Assembly: GCF_020216025.1 (NCBI RefSeq)
Contig: NZ_JAIWNC010000002.1
Coordinates: 434,001 to 498,000 of the forward strand
Direction of reading: 5' to 3'
DNA from: Jidongwangia harbinensis
GTDB lineage: Bacteria > Actinomycetota > Actinomycetes > Mycobacteriales > Micromonosporaceae
DNA length: 64,000 nucleotides
Below, in pieces: positions 32,288 through 39,853 of this stretch (position 1 is its first letter; the number at the start of each line of letters is the position of its first letter). Below the pieces are notes generated by a model. The model was not told the origin of the DNA, did not search any database, and saw only the letters and a program-made list of their open reading frames with translations. The position numbers and the translations under genes were made by a program.

Positions 32288-33310
32288 CTACACGACGTTG
32301 GTCAGCCGCATCAGGCGGACGACGGCGCCCAGGCGGAGGCGGGACGGAAACGCGACGTACTCCGGTGCGCTGCTCACCGGCTTCCACTTGCGTTTCCAGG
32401 CGACCGCACCCGCGACCGGATAGAGCGACTCTCCGTACCGGGCCAGCAGGCGCATCGCCCGGGTGCCCAGGCCGCTGGTCGGGATCCCGGGGGCGACATG
32501 GCCGTCGTCGAGGTCGGCGAAGGGGGTGAAGCCCAGGTGGAGATGCGCGACCCCTTCGTCCTGCAACCGCTTCATGACCGACCAGACCTGCAGGTTGCCC
32601 ACGTCCGGGGAGCCGGGTATCAGGCGGTTCAGATCGTAGAGCCAGCCCGGCTGGGTACCGAAGGCCGGCGCGCACTGCGAGTAGCCGATGGTCCGGCCGT
32701 CGATCTGCACGACGAACAGGCGACGCTGATCGGCCAGCGGACCGCCGCGGCTGCCGACCAGGAACCGCAGGGCCTTCGCGGACTTGCCGTTCGCGCCGAG
32801 CCATTGTGCATCGACCGCGTCGAGCTGAGCGTGCAGCTCCGGGGTGACCGGGAGGTCCACGCCGGCCTCGAGGACCTGCGCGCCGGCCCGCTCTCCCCGC
32901 CGTACCCCCTGGCGGGTCTTGCGCATGGCGGCACCGTCCAGGGTGGCGTTCGCCAGGTCCACGACGTAGGTGGTGCCGACCTGATTCAGCACGAAACCGC
33001 GCTCGGCGAACATGGTCAGCGACCGCCGGGGCACCTGGATCGCGACGACGGTGCGGCGGGCCCGCCGGGAGTCGGCGAGGAACCGGTCGAGGATCCGCGG
33101 TTCCTGGGTGGTCTCGCCGACCGGTCCGGAGAACACGAAGCGGTAGCGGCCGGCGCTCCGGTAGGCCACGAACCCGTCGTGCTCGTCGTCGAGGAAGAAC
33201 TCGTTGCCCTCCTCCAGCGCGAGAAAGCCGGACGGGTGGTCGCCGTGGCGACGCAGCGTGTCGAGCAGCCGGGCGCGGTGCGCGGCCGGCGACGTCGGTG
33301 TCAGGGTCAT
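32288..33310 (-). CDS. DUF2156 (MprF C-terminal-like) transferase
   Basis: A 340-residue protein with two GNAT-like folds, the DUF2156/LPG-synthase C-terminal family. In MprF this module moves an aminoacyl group from tRNA to phosphatidylglycerol. Visible blocks: FVAYRSAGRYRFVFSGPVG, the basic MRKTRQGVRRGERAG helix, FVVQIDGRTIGYSQCAPAFG and GVAHLHLGFTPFADL. The MprF membrane flippase domain is absent, so this is a soluble stand-alone form. ATG at 33310 overlaps the MMPL stop by four bases; the gene is the last of the monooxygenase-reductase-MMPL operon. In this context it may add an amino acid or acyl group to the pathway product or its lipid carrier; that role is inference. It converges on the ene-reductase gene. 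Confidence 0.8.
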   Translation of the reverse strand: MTLTPTSPAAHRARLLDTLRRHGDHPSGFLALEEGNEFFLDDEHDGFVAYRSAGRYRFVFSGPVGETTQEPRILDRFLADSRRARRTVVAIQVPRRSLTMFAERGFVLNQVGTTYVVDLANATLDGAAMRKTRQGVRRGERAGAQVLEAGVDLPVTPELHAQLDAVDAQWLGANGKSAKALRFLVGSRGGPLADQRRLFVVQIDGRTIGYSQCAPAFGTQPGWLYDLNRLIPGSPDVGNLQVWSVMKRLQDEGVAHLHLGFTPFADLDDGHVAPGIPTSGLGTRAMRLLARYGESLYPVAGAVAWKRKWKPVSSAPEYVAFPSRLRLGAVVRLMRLTNVV

Positions 33311-35520
33311 CTGATCCCGGCCATTCCCCGGTTCGGCGCGGCGTCGTCGGTGGGACCCCGGTCGGCGGGGATGACCGGACGGCGCGACGGGCGGCGGCCG
33401 GGCCACCAGTTCCCCCGGCCCATGAGCACCATCAGGGCCGGCAGCAGCGTGCTCCTGATGACCATCGCGTCGACCAGCACCGCGATGGCCAGGCCGGCGC
33501 CGAACATCTTGATCAGCGAGACCGACGACGTGGCCACGCCGAGGAACACGATGGCCATCAGCGCCGCGGCGGTGGTGATGACGCCGGCGGACCGTTGCAG
33601 GCCGCGTGCCACGGCCTCGCGGGTGTCGAAGCCGTTGTCGTACTCCTCCTTGACCCGGGAGATGACGAACACCTCATAGTCGATGGACAGACCGAAGGCC
33701 ACGCAGAACATCAGGATCGGGGTGGTCGCCTCGAGCACGCCGGTGGGGGTGAAGCCCAGCAGGCCGGCCAGGTGACCGTCCTGGAAGACCCACACCATCA
33801 GGCCGAAGACCGCGGTCAGGCTCAGCGTGTTGAGGATGATCGCCTTCACCGGAACCAGGAACGACCGGAAGGCCCAGAAGAGGATGGCGAAGTTGACCAG
33901 GACGACCACCACGATCGCGGGCACCAGGCGGCTGGCGATGGCGGACTTGGCGTCGACCACGCTCGCCGAGTCGCCGCCGACCAGGACCTCGAACGGCGCG
34001 TCCAGGGCGCGGATGTCCTGCACCACCCGTTCGCCGTCGCTGCCCAGCGGTTCGACGTCGAGGGCGACCGACAACCAGGTGCCGGTCTCGTCGGCGAATC
34101 GCTGCGACAGCGCGTTCGGCGGGAAGGCACGCCTGCCGTCGACGAACGACCCGGTCAACGCGTCGACCCGGGCGACGTTCGGGATGGCCGAGAGCCGTAC
34201 CGCGTAGTCGGTGACGGCCGTCCGTGCGGCGGCCGGTTCCCCGGTGTCCGGGACCACCACCGCGATGGGCTGGGCCTCCTTGGTGGCGAAGAGGTCCCGG
34301 ACGGTGTCGTTGAACGCCCGCGCCCGGTTGTCCTCCGGCAGTGCCCGGTCGTCGACCGCGCCGGGTACCAGGCCCAGGAACGGCAGCAGCAGGGCGAGCA
34401 GGAAGCCGGTGACCGCGACCAGGACCATGCCGGGACGGCGCATGACCCGGTGCGAGAACCGATACCACCGGCCGCCGTCCGGTTCGCCGACGGCGACCTT
34501 CCGGACGGCGAAGCGATTGATCCTCGGACCGAGCACGGAGAGCAGCGCGGGTACCACGAGGAGGGCGCCCAGCGCCGCTCCGGTGACGACGGTGATCCCG
34601 GCGAGACCGAAGGACCGCAGGAACATGTGCGGGAAGATCAGCAGGGCGGCCATGCTGCCGATCAGGGTGGCGGCGCTCACCGCGATCGTCTCGCCGGCCG
34701 TCTTCATGGTGCGGATCAGCGCGGCTTCGGTGCTCGCCTGGCGGGGGAGTTCCTCACGGAACCGTCGGACGAGGAAGAGGCTGTAGTCGATCGCGAGTCC
34801 GAACCCCAGCGCCGTGGTGAGGTTGAGCGCGAAGATGTGGATGTCGGTGATCTGGGTCAGCGTCTTCAGTGAGACGTACGCGGCGAGCACCGCGACGATG
34901 CCGACGACCAGCGGCACCCCGGCGGCGACGACCGCGCCGAAGGCGACGACGAGCGCCAGCAGGGTGAGCGGGATGACCACCATCTCGGCCAGGCGGAGAT
35001 CGCGGTCGATGGTCTCGGTCAACTCGTGGGACACGATCAGCGGACCGCCCACCCGGACCCGGAACGCCCCGTCGGCGCGTTCGAGTTCCTCCGCCAGCGT
35101 GACCGCGCGTGTGATCGCCGCGCCCTGCTCGCCGGTGACCCGGGCGATGATCAGCGCCTGCCGGCCGTCGGTGGAGACCAGTGCGGGTGCCGGCGTCGTC
35201 CAGTAGGAGTAGACGTCCACCAGGTCCGCCTCGCCGGCCAGGCGCTGGGTGAGGGCGAGACCGGCACGGGCCACCGCCGGGTCGGAGACCGCGGCGCTGT
35301 CGCTGCCGGCCATCACGACCAGATTGGGCGGCTGGATGCCGAACTGCTCGGTGGCCTGTTCCAGCGCCTCGGCCGACTCGCCGATCGCCGGGACGGACGT
35401 GCCGCCGCGCAGGTGCTCGGCGACGTCGCCGCCGAACGCACCGCCCGCGATCACGAAGCCCGCCGCCAGGATCAGGATCAGGATCCGGAACTTCACTACG
35501 GCCTTGGTTATGCGGCCCAT
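33307..35520 (-). CDS. MMPL/RND-type lipid or small-molecule exporter
   Basis: A 737-residue RND-superfamily permease of the MMPL type. It has a first helix (8-30), a soluble loop, six helices including the GLAIDYSLFLVRRFREE block with its proton-relay Asp, a second loop, and a second six-helix set with GLSIDYEVFVISRVKEEYD. Both sequence-duplicated halves are intact. MMPL proteins export lipids and amphiphilic metabolites, often encoded with the pathway that makes them. It starts four bases after the flavin reductase stop and overlaps the DUF2156 gene, so it is embedded in the biosynthetic operon and is its likely exporter. Confidence 0.93.
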   Translation of the reverse strand: MGRITKAVVKFRILILILAAGFVIAGGAFGGDVAEHLRGGTSVPAIGESAEALEQATEQFGIQPPNLVVMAGSDSAAVSDPAVARAGLALTQRLAGEADLVDVYSYWTTPAPALVSTDGRQALIIARVTGEQGAAITRAVTLAEELERADGAFRVRVGGPLIVSHELTETIDRDLRLAEMVVIPLTLLALVVAFGAVVAAGVPLVVGIVAVLAAYVSLKTLTQITDIHIFALNLTTALGFGLAIDYSLFLVRRFREELPRQASTEAALIRTMKTAGETIAVSAATLIGSMAALLIFPHMFLRSFGLAGITVVTGAALGALLVVPALLSVLGPRINRFAVRKVAVGEPDGGRWYRFSHRVMRRPGMVLVAVTGFLLALLLPFLGLVPGAVDDRALPEDNRARAFNDTVRDLFATKEAQPIAVVVPDTGEPAAARTAVTDYAVRLSAIPNVARVDALTGSFVDGRRAFPPNALSQRFADETGTWLSVALDVEPLGSDGERVVQDIRALDAPFEVLVGGDSASVVDAKSAIASRLVPAIVVVVLVNFAILFWAFRSFLVPVKAIILNTLSLTAVFGLMVWVFQDGHLAGLLGFTPTGVLEATTPILMFCVAFGLSIDYEVFVISRVKEEYDNGFDTREAVARGLQRSAGVITTAAALMAIVFLGVATSSVSLIKMFGAGLAIAVLVDAMVIRSTLLPALMVLMGRGNWWPGRRPSRRPVIPADRGPTDDAAPNRGMAGIR

Positions 35521-35524
35521 CTCT

Positions 35525-36061
35525 CTACCTTTCGAAGTCTGTTCTGCGGACCTGGTCGGCGGGGGTCTCGTCGCCCGGCAGGCTCTGGAAACGGCCGCGG
35601 AAGAAGGTCAGTGGCGAGCCGGGCCGGCTCGCGCCCAGCCCGGCCACCCGGGCGACGAGGAGGTGGTGATCACCGACCGTGATGTCGTCGGTGATCGTGG
35701 CCTCGACCCAGGCGAGCGTCCGGTCCAGCAACGGCAGTCCGAGCACCGGTGACGGCCTCCAGTCCAGCCCGGTGAACCGGTTGACTCCCGGTGTGCCGAA
35801 CCGGCGCGCCAACGGCTCGGCGGTTCGGTCCAGGATGTTGAAGCAGGCCACGCCCTCCGCCCGGAGCCGCGCGCCGGACGACGAGTCGCCGGCGACGGCC
35901 ACGCCGACCAGCGGGGGATCGAGCGACAGCGGACAGAACGTCTGGCAGGTCAGGCCCGTGGGCCCGCGGGTGGTCACGATGACCACGCCGGTGGTGAAGG
36001 TCCCGAAGACCGCCTTGAGCGCACCTGTCTCGAACGTCTCCGGTGCCCAGGTCCGTGTCAT
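35525..36061 (-). CDS. Flavin reductase-like protein (monooxygenase partner)
   Basis: A 178-residue flavin reductase of the HpaC/ActVB fold, which uses NAD(P)H to make free reduced flavin. Core blocks: AVFGTFTTGVVIVTT, GLTCQTFCPLSLDPPLVGVAV, GVACFNILD and HHLLVARVAGL, with usual length. Its ATG shares one base with the stop of the flavin monooxygenase gene (TGATG), so the two are translated together. Reductases of this kind feed two-component monooxygenases, and I infer that it supplies reduced FAD to the neighbouring MonCI-like enzyme. The substrate-side motif Ser/Thr-Cys (TCQTFCPLS) replaces the usual TVNSF(S/T)S, an uncommon cysteine-containing variant. Confidence 0.88.
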   Translation of the reverse strand: MTRTWAPETFETGALKAVFGTFTTGVVIVTTRGPTGLTCQTFCPLSLDPPLVGVAVAGDSSSGARLRAEGVACFNILDRTAEPLARRFGTPGVNRFTGLDWRPSPVLGLPLLDRTLAWVEATITDDITVGDHHLLVARVAGLGASRPGSPLTFFRGRFQSLPGDETPADQVRRTDFER

Positions 36062-37386
36062 CAGCCGGCGGCCCGCAGAGTCCGGAGCACGATCGAGGGG
36101 GCGAGCAGCGAGGCCGACGAACGCTCCAGGTTGATGACCCGGCCGAACGCGTGGACCAGCTTCTCGTCGTGATGCATGCCGCGCTGCAGGCGGGCCAGGT
36201 AGCGGTTCGCCAGGTCGGTTCCGAACGGCTTGCGACCCTCCGTCGCGGGGAAGCGGAAGTCGCCGCCGACGGCGACGCTCCACGGGATGTCGATGGACCG
36301 GGCGGCCCGCTTGAAGAAGCGCTGTGCGGTCCGGTCCAGTCCGCTGTGGAGCAGGGTGTCGCGCAGGTCGTGCGCCTGCATCGCGGCCGACGACATGCCC
36401 TGTCCGTAGGCCGGGTTGTAGCTGGTGATGGCGTCGCCCATGACGACCAGCCGGTCCGGGAAGCGGGACATCCGCTCGTAGCGGCGGCGGAGACCGGCCG
36501 GGAACCGGTGCGTGACGATGTCGGAGATGGGCTCCAGGTCCTGGATCGCCTCGAAGATGTCCGGGGCGGCGAGCGATTTGGCGTACGCGAGGAAGCCGTC
36601 GGGGTCGGACGGCGGCAGGTCCCCGGACCAGCCGGTCAGCGTCACCATCCACCGGTCGCCCTCGACCGGCACGATCATCGCCGCGCGGGTGTCCGGCGCG
36701 GTGGGCTGGACGCCGAGCGAAGCGCGTTCCCAGTCGATGGCGGTCCGGCGGTAGATGCGGGTCGCGTAACCGATGTTGACCTTGACCTCGTCGGAGGGCA
36801 CCTGGCCGTAACCCGCCTTCGCCAGCCACGAGGCCACCGCCGAACCGCGACCGCGGGCGTCCACCACGAAGTCGGCGTCGATCCGGGTGGTGCGGCCGGT
36901 CTCCGGATCGTCCACCTCGACCGCGACCACCCGGTCGGCGGACGGCGCGGTGATCAGGTCCTGCACGGCGCGGCCGGGCGTGATCGTGACGTTGCCGATC
37001 GCGCCGACCCGGCGGCGCAGGCACCATTCGAACATCGGCCGGGTCGCCCAGAGCATCCGATAGTCCGTGGTGGTCTTCCGCGTGTAGCCGCCGCCGATGT
37101 GCCACACCAGTCCGCGCCCGGGGTCGAACTCGACACCTCCGGCGGCCAGCACGTCGTCGGTGAAGCCCGGGAAGAGCCGCTCGAAGCACTTGCGGCCGGC
37201 CTCCTGCAGGAAGTGGATGTGCCGGCCCTGCGGAACGGCCCGGCGCGGCACCGGCAGTTCCGGGATGTCGTCGCGGTCGAACACGTCCACCCGGGTGAAG
37301 AACTCGGCGAGCACCCGGGCCGCCAGAAGGCCGGCGATACTCCCTCCGACCACGACGGCACGCCCGCCGAGCTTGGAATCCATCAT
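36061..37386 (-). CDS. FAD-dependent monooxygenase of the MonCI/Lsd18 epoxidase group
   Basis: A 441-residue flavoprotein monooxygenase. The FAD motif VVGGSIAGLLAARVL (12-26), DARGRGS (176-182) and the GD motif VVMGDAITSYNPAYGQGMSSA across 315-334 are clear. From memory the layout, including VPQGRHIHFL near residue 51 and GD-NP-YGQGMSSA, resembles the polyether epoxidases MonCI and Lsd18, which epoxidise several C=C bonds of a long chain. The same wider family contains hydroxylases, so epoxidation is a hypothesis. It begins MMDS at 37386 and is the first gene of a four-gene operon. A gene for a dehydrogenase-like protein that could create or adjust C=C bonds is directly divergent. Confidence 0.85.
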   Translation of the reverse strand: MMDSKLGGRAVVVGGSIAGLLAARVLAEFFTRVDVFDRDDIPELPVPRRAVPQGRHIHFLQEAGRKCFERLFPGFTDDVLAAGGVEFDPGRGLVWHIGGGYTRKTTTDYRMLWATRPMFEWCLRRRVGAIGNVTITPGRAVQDLITAPSADRVVAVEVDDPETGRTTRIDADFVVDARGRGSAVASWLAKAGYGQVPSDEVKVNIGYATRIYRRTAIDWERASLGVQPTAPDTRAAMIVPVEGDRWMVTLTGWSGDLPPSDPDGFLAYAKSLAAPDIFEAIQDLEPISDIVTHRFPAGLRRRYERMSRFPDRLVVMGDAITSYNPAYGQGMSSAAMQAHDLRDTLLHSGLDRTAQRFFKRAARSIDIPWSVAVGGDFRFPATEGRKPFGTDLANRYLARLQRGMHHDEKLVHAFGRVINLERSSASLLAPSIVLRTLRAAG

Positions 37387-37649
37387 CGTTCACGTCCCCA
37401 CAAACTAATTAGATATTGGACGATGAAATGAGGGGTGTTTTGCGTTCGTGAACGAACGCAGAAACCGTGAAACGTAGTACCGAAAAGTACGGGGCGAGCT
37501 CGTACATTACTCTAGGCGGGGTGCGCGGCCTTTTGGGGCTCGAGTCCACCGTATGTGTGTCTGCGACCCACTCAAGAATGCCCGGATATCGATAGTGGTG
37601 TGCCCTGCGCCGCCGAAGTCTCCGATATAGAAAATTGTCGAAGGAGTAC
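37387..37649. promoter_or_regulatory. AT-richer divergent promoter region of the biosynthetic cluster
   Basis: About 325 bases lie between the two divergent operons; this first part has no convincing gene and is visibly less GC-rich than its surroundings. It contains TAATTAGAT near the monooxygenase start, a perfect 20-base inverted repeat at 37441, a GTAC-N6-GTAC pair near 37474, and a TATAGA hexamer at 37626 that could be the -10 of the rightward operon. An 85-codon minus-strand frame inside it (37409-37666) has no ribosome site or recognisable composition and I do not call it. Confidence 0.6.
37441..37460. promoter_or_regulatory. Perfect inverted repeat TGCGTTCG-TGAA-CGAACGCA
   Basis: Eight-base arms with a four-base centre, 55-75 bases upstream of the monooxygenase start. 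The arrangement fits an operator for a dimeric regulator (TetR-like size) better than a terminator, since no gene reads into it. No regulator gene is in the cluster, so the binding protein would be encoded elsewhere. Confidence 0.6.
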
Positions 37650-37715
37650 GTGAAGAAAGTGATCAATCAGCATTGTCCCGCGGGTCGGCTCGCTCGGCCG
37701 GGTGCTCGTCGATGA
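37650..37715 (+). CDS. Possible 21-residue leader peptide coupled to the dehydrogenase-like gene
   Basis: AAGGAG at 37641-37646 precedes GTG at 37650, which opens a 21-codon frame (VKKVINQHCPAGRLARPGARR written as a start methionine) ending in TGA at 37713-37715. That TGA overlaps the ATG of the next gene at 37712 by the ATGA pattern used throughout this operon. The next gene has no ribosome site of its own, so coupling through this small frame would explain its translation. The 3-base gap from AAGGAG is short; GTG at 37659 would be 12 bases away. Alternatively a base error splits an N-terminal extension from the following gene. Confidence 0.45.
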   Translation: MKKVINQHCPAGRLARPGARR

Positions 37716-38827
37716 CCTTTCTCAGCGAGGCGGACCACGCCCTCGACACCTTGCTGCCCGGGCTGTCCGACCGGTTGCGTGACTACCCGATGACCACCCT
37801 GGAACGTCCGGGCGGCCCCGGCGTCAAGCTTTTCCGGGAGGCCGGCGGCTGCGGCCTGGTGATCCCCGCCGCGCTGGGCGGGGTGGGGGCCGACATCCGG
37901 TCGGCGATGCGGGTGCAACGGGCGCTGGGCGCGATCTCGCCGTCGCTGGCGATCGCCACCACCATGCACCACTTCTCGGTCGCCACGTTGGTGGCCATGT
38001 CCGAGACCGCGGACAGCCGCGAGGGTTTCCTGCTCACCGCGATCGCCGAACAGCGCCAGTTGCTGGCGTCGGGATTCGCCGAGGGCCGAGCCGGCCAGGG
38101 CGTGCTCGCCCCGACGATGCGGGCCCGCCGGCTGGGCGACGGGTACGTGCTCAGCGGCAGCAAGAAGCCGTGCAGCCTGGCGCACTCGATGGACCTGCTC
38201 ACCGCGTCGGTGTGCCTCACCGGGGACGAGGGCGGTGACCAGGTGGGCGTGGCGATCGTGCCCGCCGGCGCGCCGGGGGTGAGCGTCGAACCCTTCTGGA
38301 ACTCGGACGTGCTCGCCGGTGCGGAGAGCGACGCGGTCCTGCTCGACGACGTGTTCATCGAGGCCGAACTGGTGGTCGCGCTGCCCGGCGGGGCCGCCGA
38401 CCGCATCCAGGCGACCGGCCTGGTGTGGTTCCAGCTGCTGATGTCCGCCGGGTACCTCGGTGCGGCGAGCGCGCTCGCCCGCCGCCTGCTCGACCGGGGG
38501 CCACGGGACCGCGGCGTCGAGGCGATCATCGACCTGGAGGCCGCGTACGCCGGGCTCGAATCGATCGGAATCCGGCTGATGCAGGGCGAGCCGGCGAACG
38601 AACTTCTCACCAAGGCGCTCATGTGCCGTTACGCGAGCCAGGATGCCATCAACCGAAGTGTCTCCGGTATCGTGGAGCAACTCGGCGGAATGGCATTCAT
38701 CCGCGATCCCTCGGTCGGCTATCTGAGTGCGGTCACCCGTGCACTGGGCTTTCATCCACCGAGTCGTGCCGCGACCCTTTCATCGATCGGTGCCGCATTG
38801 ACCGGAAAGGAACTGGAAATTTCGTGA
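37712..38827 (+). CDS. Acyl-CoA-dehydrogenase-like flavoprotein with atypical C-terminus
   Basis: A 371-residue protein with the acyl-CoA dehydrogenase fold: N-terminal helices with GLVIPAALGGVGAD, the beta-barrel block (GYVLSGSKKPCSLAHSMDLLTASV read in parts), and a C-terminal helical domain. FAD-phosphate contacts are not strict. The C-terminal EGT motif that caps the substrate in classic enzymes is missing; the equivalent place reads RALGFHPPSRAAT, and the usual YxGT catalytic-Glu loop is not found. So it is probably not a beta-oxidation enzyme. It could desaturate a carrier- or CoA-bound chain, or oxidise an imine/amine. It opens a four-gene operon and overlaps the reductase gene by four bases (GTGA). 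The ATG at 37712 may depend on the leader ORF. Confidence 0.8.
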   Translation: MTFLSEADHALDTLLPGLSDRLRDYPMTTLERPGGPGVKLFREAGGCGLVIPAALGGVGADIRSAMRVQRALGAISPSLAIATTMHHFSVATLVAMSETADSREGFLLTAIAEQRQLLASGFAEGRAGQGVLAPTMRARRLGDGYVLSGSKKPCSLAHSMDLLTASVCLTGDEGGDQVGVAIVPAGAPGVSVEPFWNSDVLAGAESDAVLLDDVFIEAELVVALPGGAADRIQATGLVWFQLLMSAGYLGAASALARRLLDRGPRDRGVEAIIDLEAAYAGLESIGIRLMQGEPANELLTKALMCRYASQDAINRSVSGIVEQLGGMAFIRDPSVGYLSAVTRALGFHPPSRAATLSSIGAALTGKELEIS

Positions 38828-39852
38828 ATTCGCCATCGGGAACAATCGTGACGGGTGGCAGCGGAATGCTGGGCTCCGCCGTGGTGGAGCGCCTGCGCCC
38901 GCGCGGCCTGATCTGTCTGACCCGACGGCAGCCGGTCCCCGCCGTGCCGAACGTCGTCGTCGACCTCGCCGACGACCGCCTCGGCCTCGACCGTGCGGCC
39001 TACGACCGTCTGGTCGCCGAGACCGCCGTGATCGTCCATTGTGCCGCCCGCACCGGCTTCCGCGTCGGCCGGGAGACGATGATGTCCACCAACCGCGACG
39101 GCACCGGAAATCTGCTGAAGCTGGCCGAACGCGGCGGCGCCCGGTTCGTCCACGTCAGCAGCGCCTTCGTCGCGCGGCGGCGCTACGCACCGGCCGAACC
39201 GCCGGCGGGACAGCCGAGCCCGTGGCACTACCTCGACTCCAAACAGGCGGCCGAGGATCTCGTCGGCGCCAGCGCGGTGCCGAGCGTCATCGTCCGGCCG
39301 TCGGTGGTCATCGGTGACAGCGCCACCGGACAGATCACCACCCAGCAGGGCTTCCACACGATGTTGGAGTCGTTCTGCAAGGGGCTGCTGCCCATCGTGC
39401 CGTTCGAGGCGGAGTCCACGGTCGACTTCGTGCCCCAGGACATCGCCGCCGGGGCGATCGCCGACATCGTCGCCGATCCGGCCGTCACCGGCGAGCGCTG
39501 GCTGACGTCGGGGTCGCACGCGGTGACCGCCGAGGCGATCAGCGTGGCGTGCTGCGCCGTCATGGCCGAAGCGGGCCGTGAGCCACGCAGGCCGCGTTTC
39601 GCCCCGCCCGACATGGTCGACCGGCTCATCCTGCCGACGTTCGCCCCGGTCCTACCGCCCCGGTTGCTGCGCATGTTCCTCGGCCTGGTGGCCATGGGAC
39701 GGCTCTTCGGACCGGATCGTGAGCCGTTCCCGACCTCGCTGCCGCCGCTGGTCGCCGGTGTCCCGCTCGGGCAGGTGATGCGGCAGGCGCTGGAGGCCAA
39801 CATCCGATACTCCAGCGACCTGCCGGCGCACGTCCGCGACGAGGCGGCCTGA
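38824..39852 (+). CDS. Fatty-acyl/thioester reductase-like SDR (NAD_binding_4 type)
   Basis: A 342-residue extended short-chain dehydrogenase of the NAD_binding_4 group, which includes fatty-acyl-CoA reductases and the thioester-reductase domains that release polyketides and peptides as aldehydes. It shows the nucleotide motif VTGGSGMLGSAV (9-20), VHCAARTGF (71-79), NRDGTGNLLKLA, HVSSAFV with the catalytic Ser, and YLDSK (Tyr136, Lys140), then VIVRPSVVIGDSATG. It is a stand-alone protein rather than a PKS/NRPS domain. GTG at 38824 overlaps the dehydrogenase stop; the aminotransferase starts one base after its stop. Together with the aminotransferase it predicts acyl thioester to aldehyde to amine. 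Confidence 0.8.
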   Translation: MNSPSGTIVTGGSGMLGSAVVERLRPRGLICLTRRQPVPAVPNVVVDLADDRLGLDRAAYDRLVAETAVIVHCAARTGFRVGRETMMSTNRDGTGNLLKLAERGGARFVHVSSAFVARRRYAPAEPPAGQPSPWHYLDSKQAAEDLVGASAVPSVIVRPSVVIGDSATGQITTQQGFHTMLESFCKGLLPIVPFEAESTVDFVPQDIAAGAIADIVADPAVTGERWLTSGSHAVTAEAISVACCAVMAEAGREPRRPRFAPPDMVDRLILPTFAPVLPPRLLRMFLGLVAMGRLFGPDREPFPTSLPPLVAGVPLGQVMRQALEANIRYSSDLPAHVRDEAA

Positions 39853-39853
39853 C

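Noticed and set aside
37409..37666. Minus-strand frame of 85 codons in the amine-cluster promoter
   Set aside because: It lies across the promoter elements, has no ribosome site and its translation has no family resemblance.
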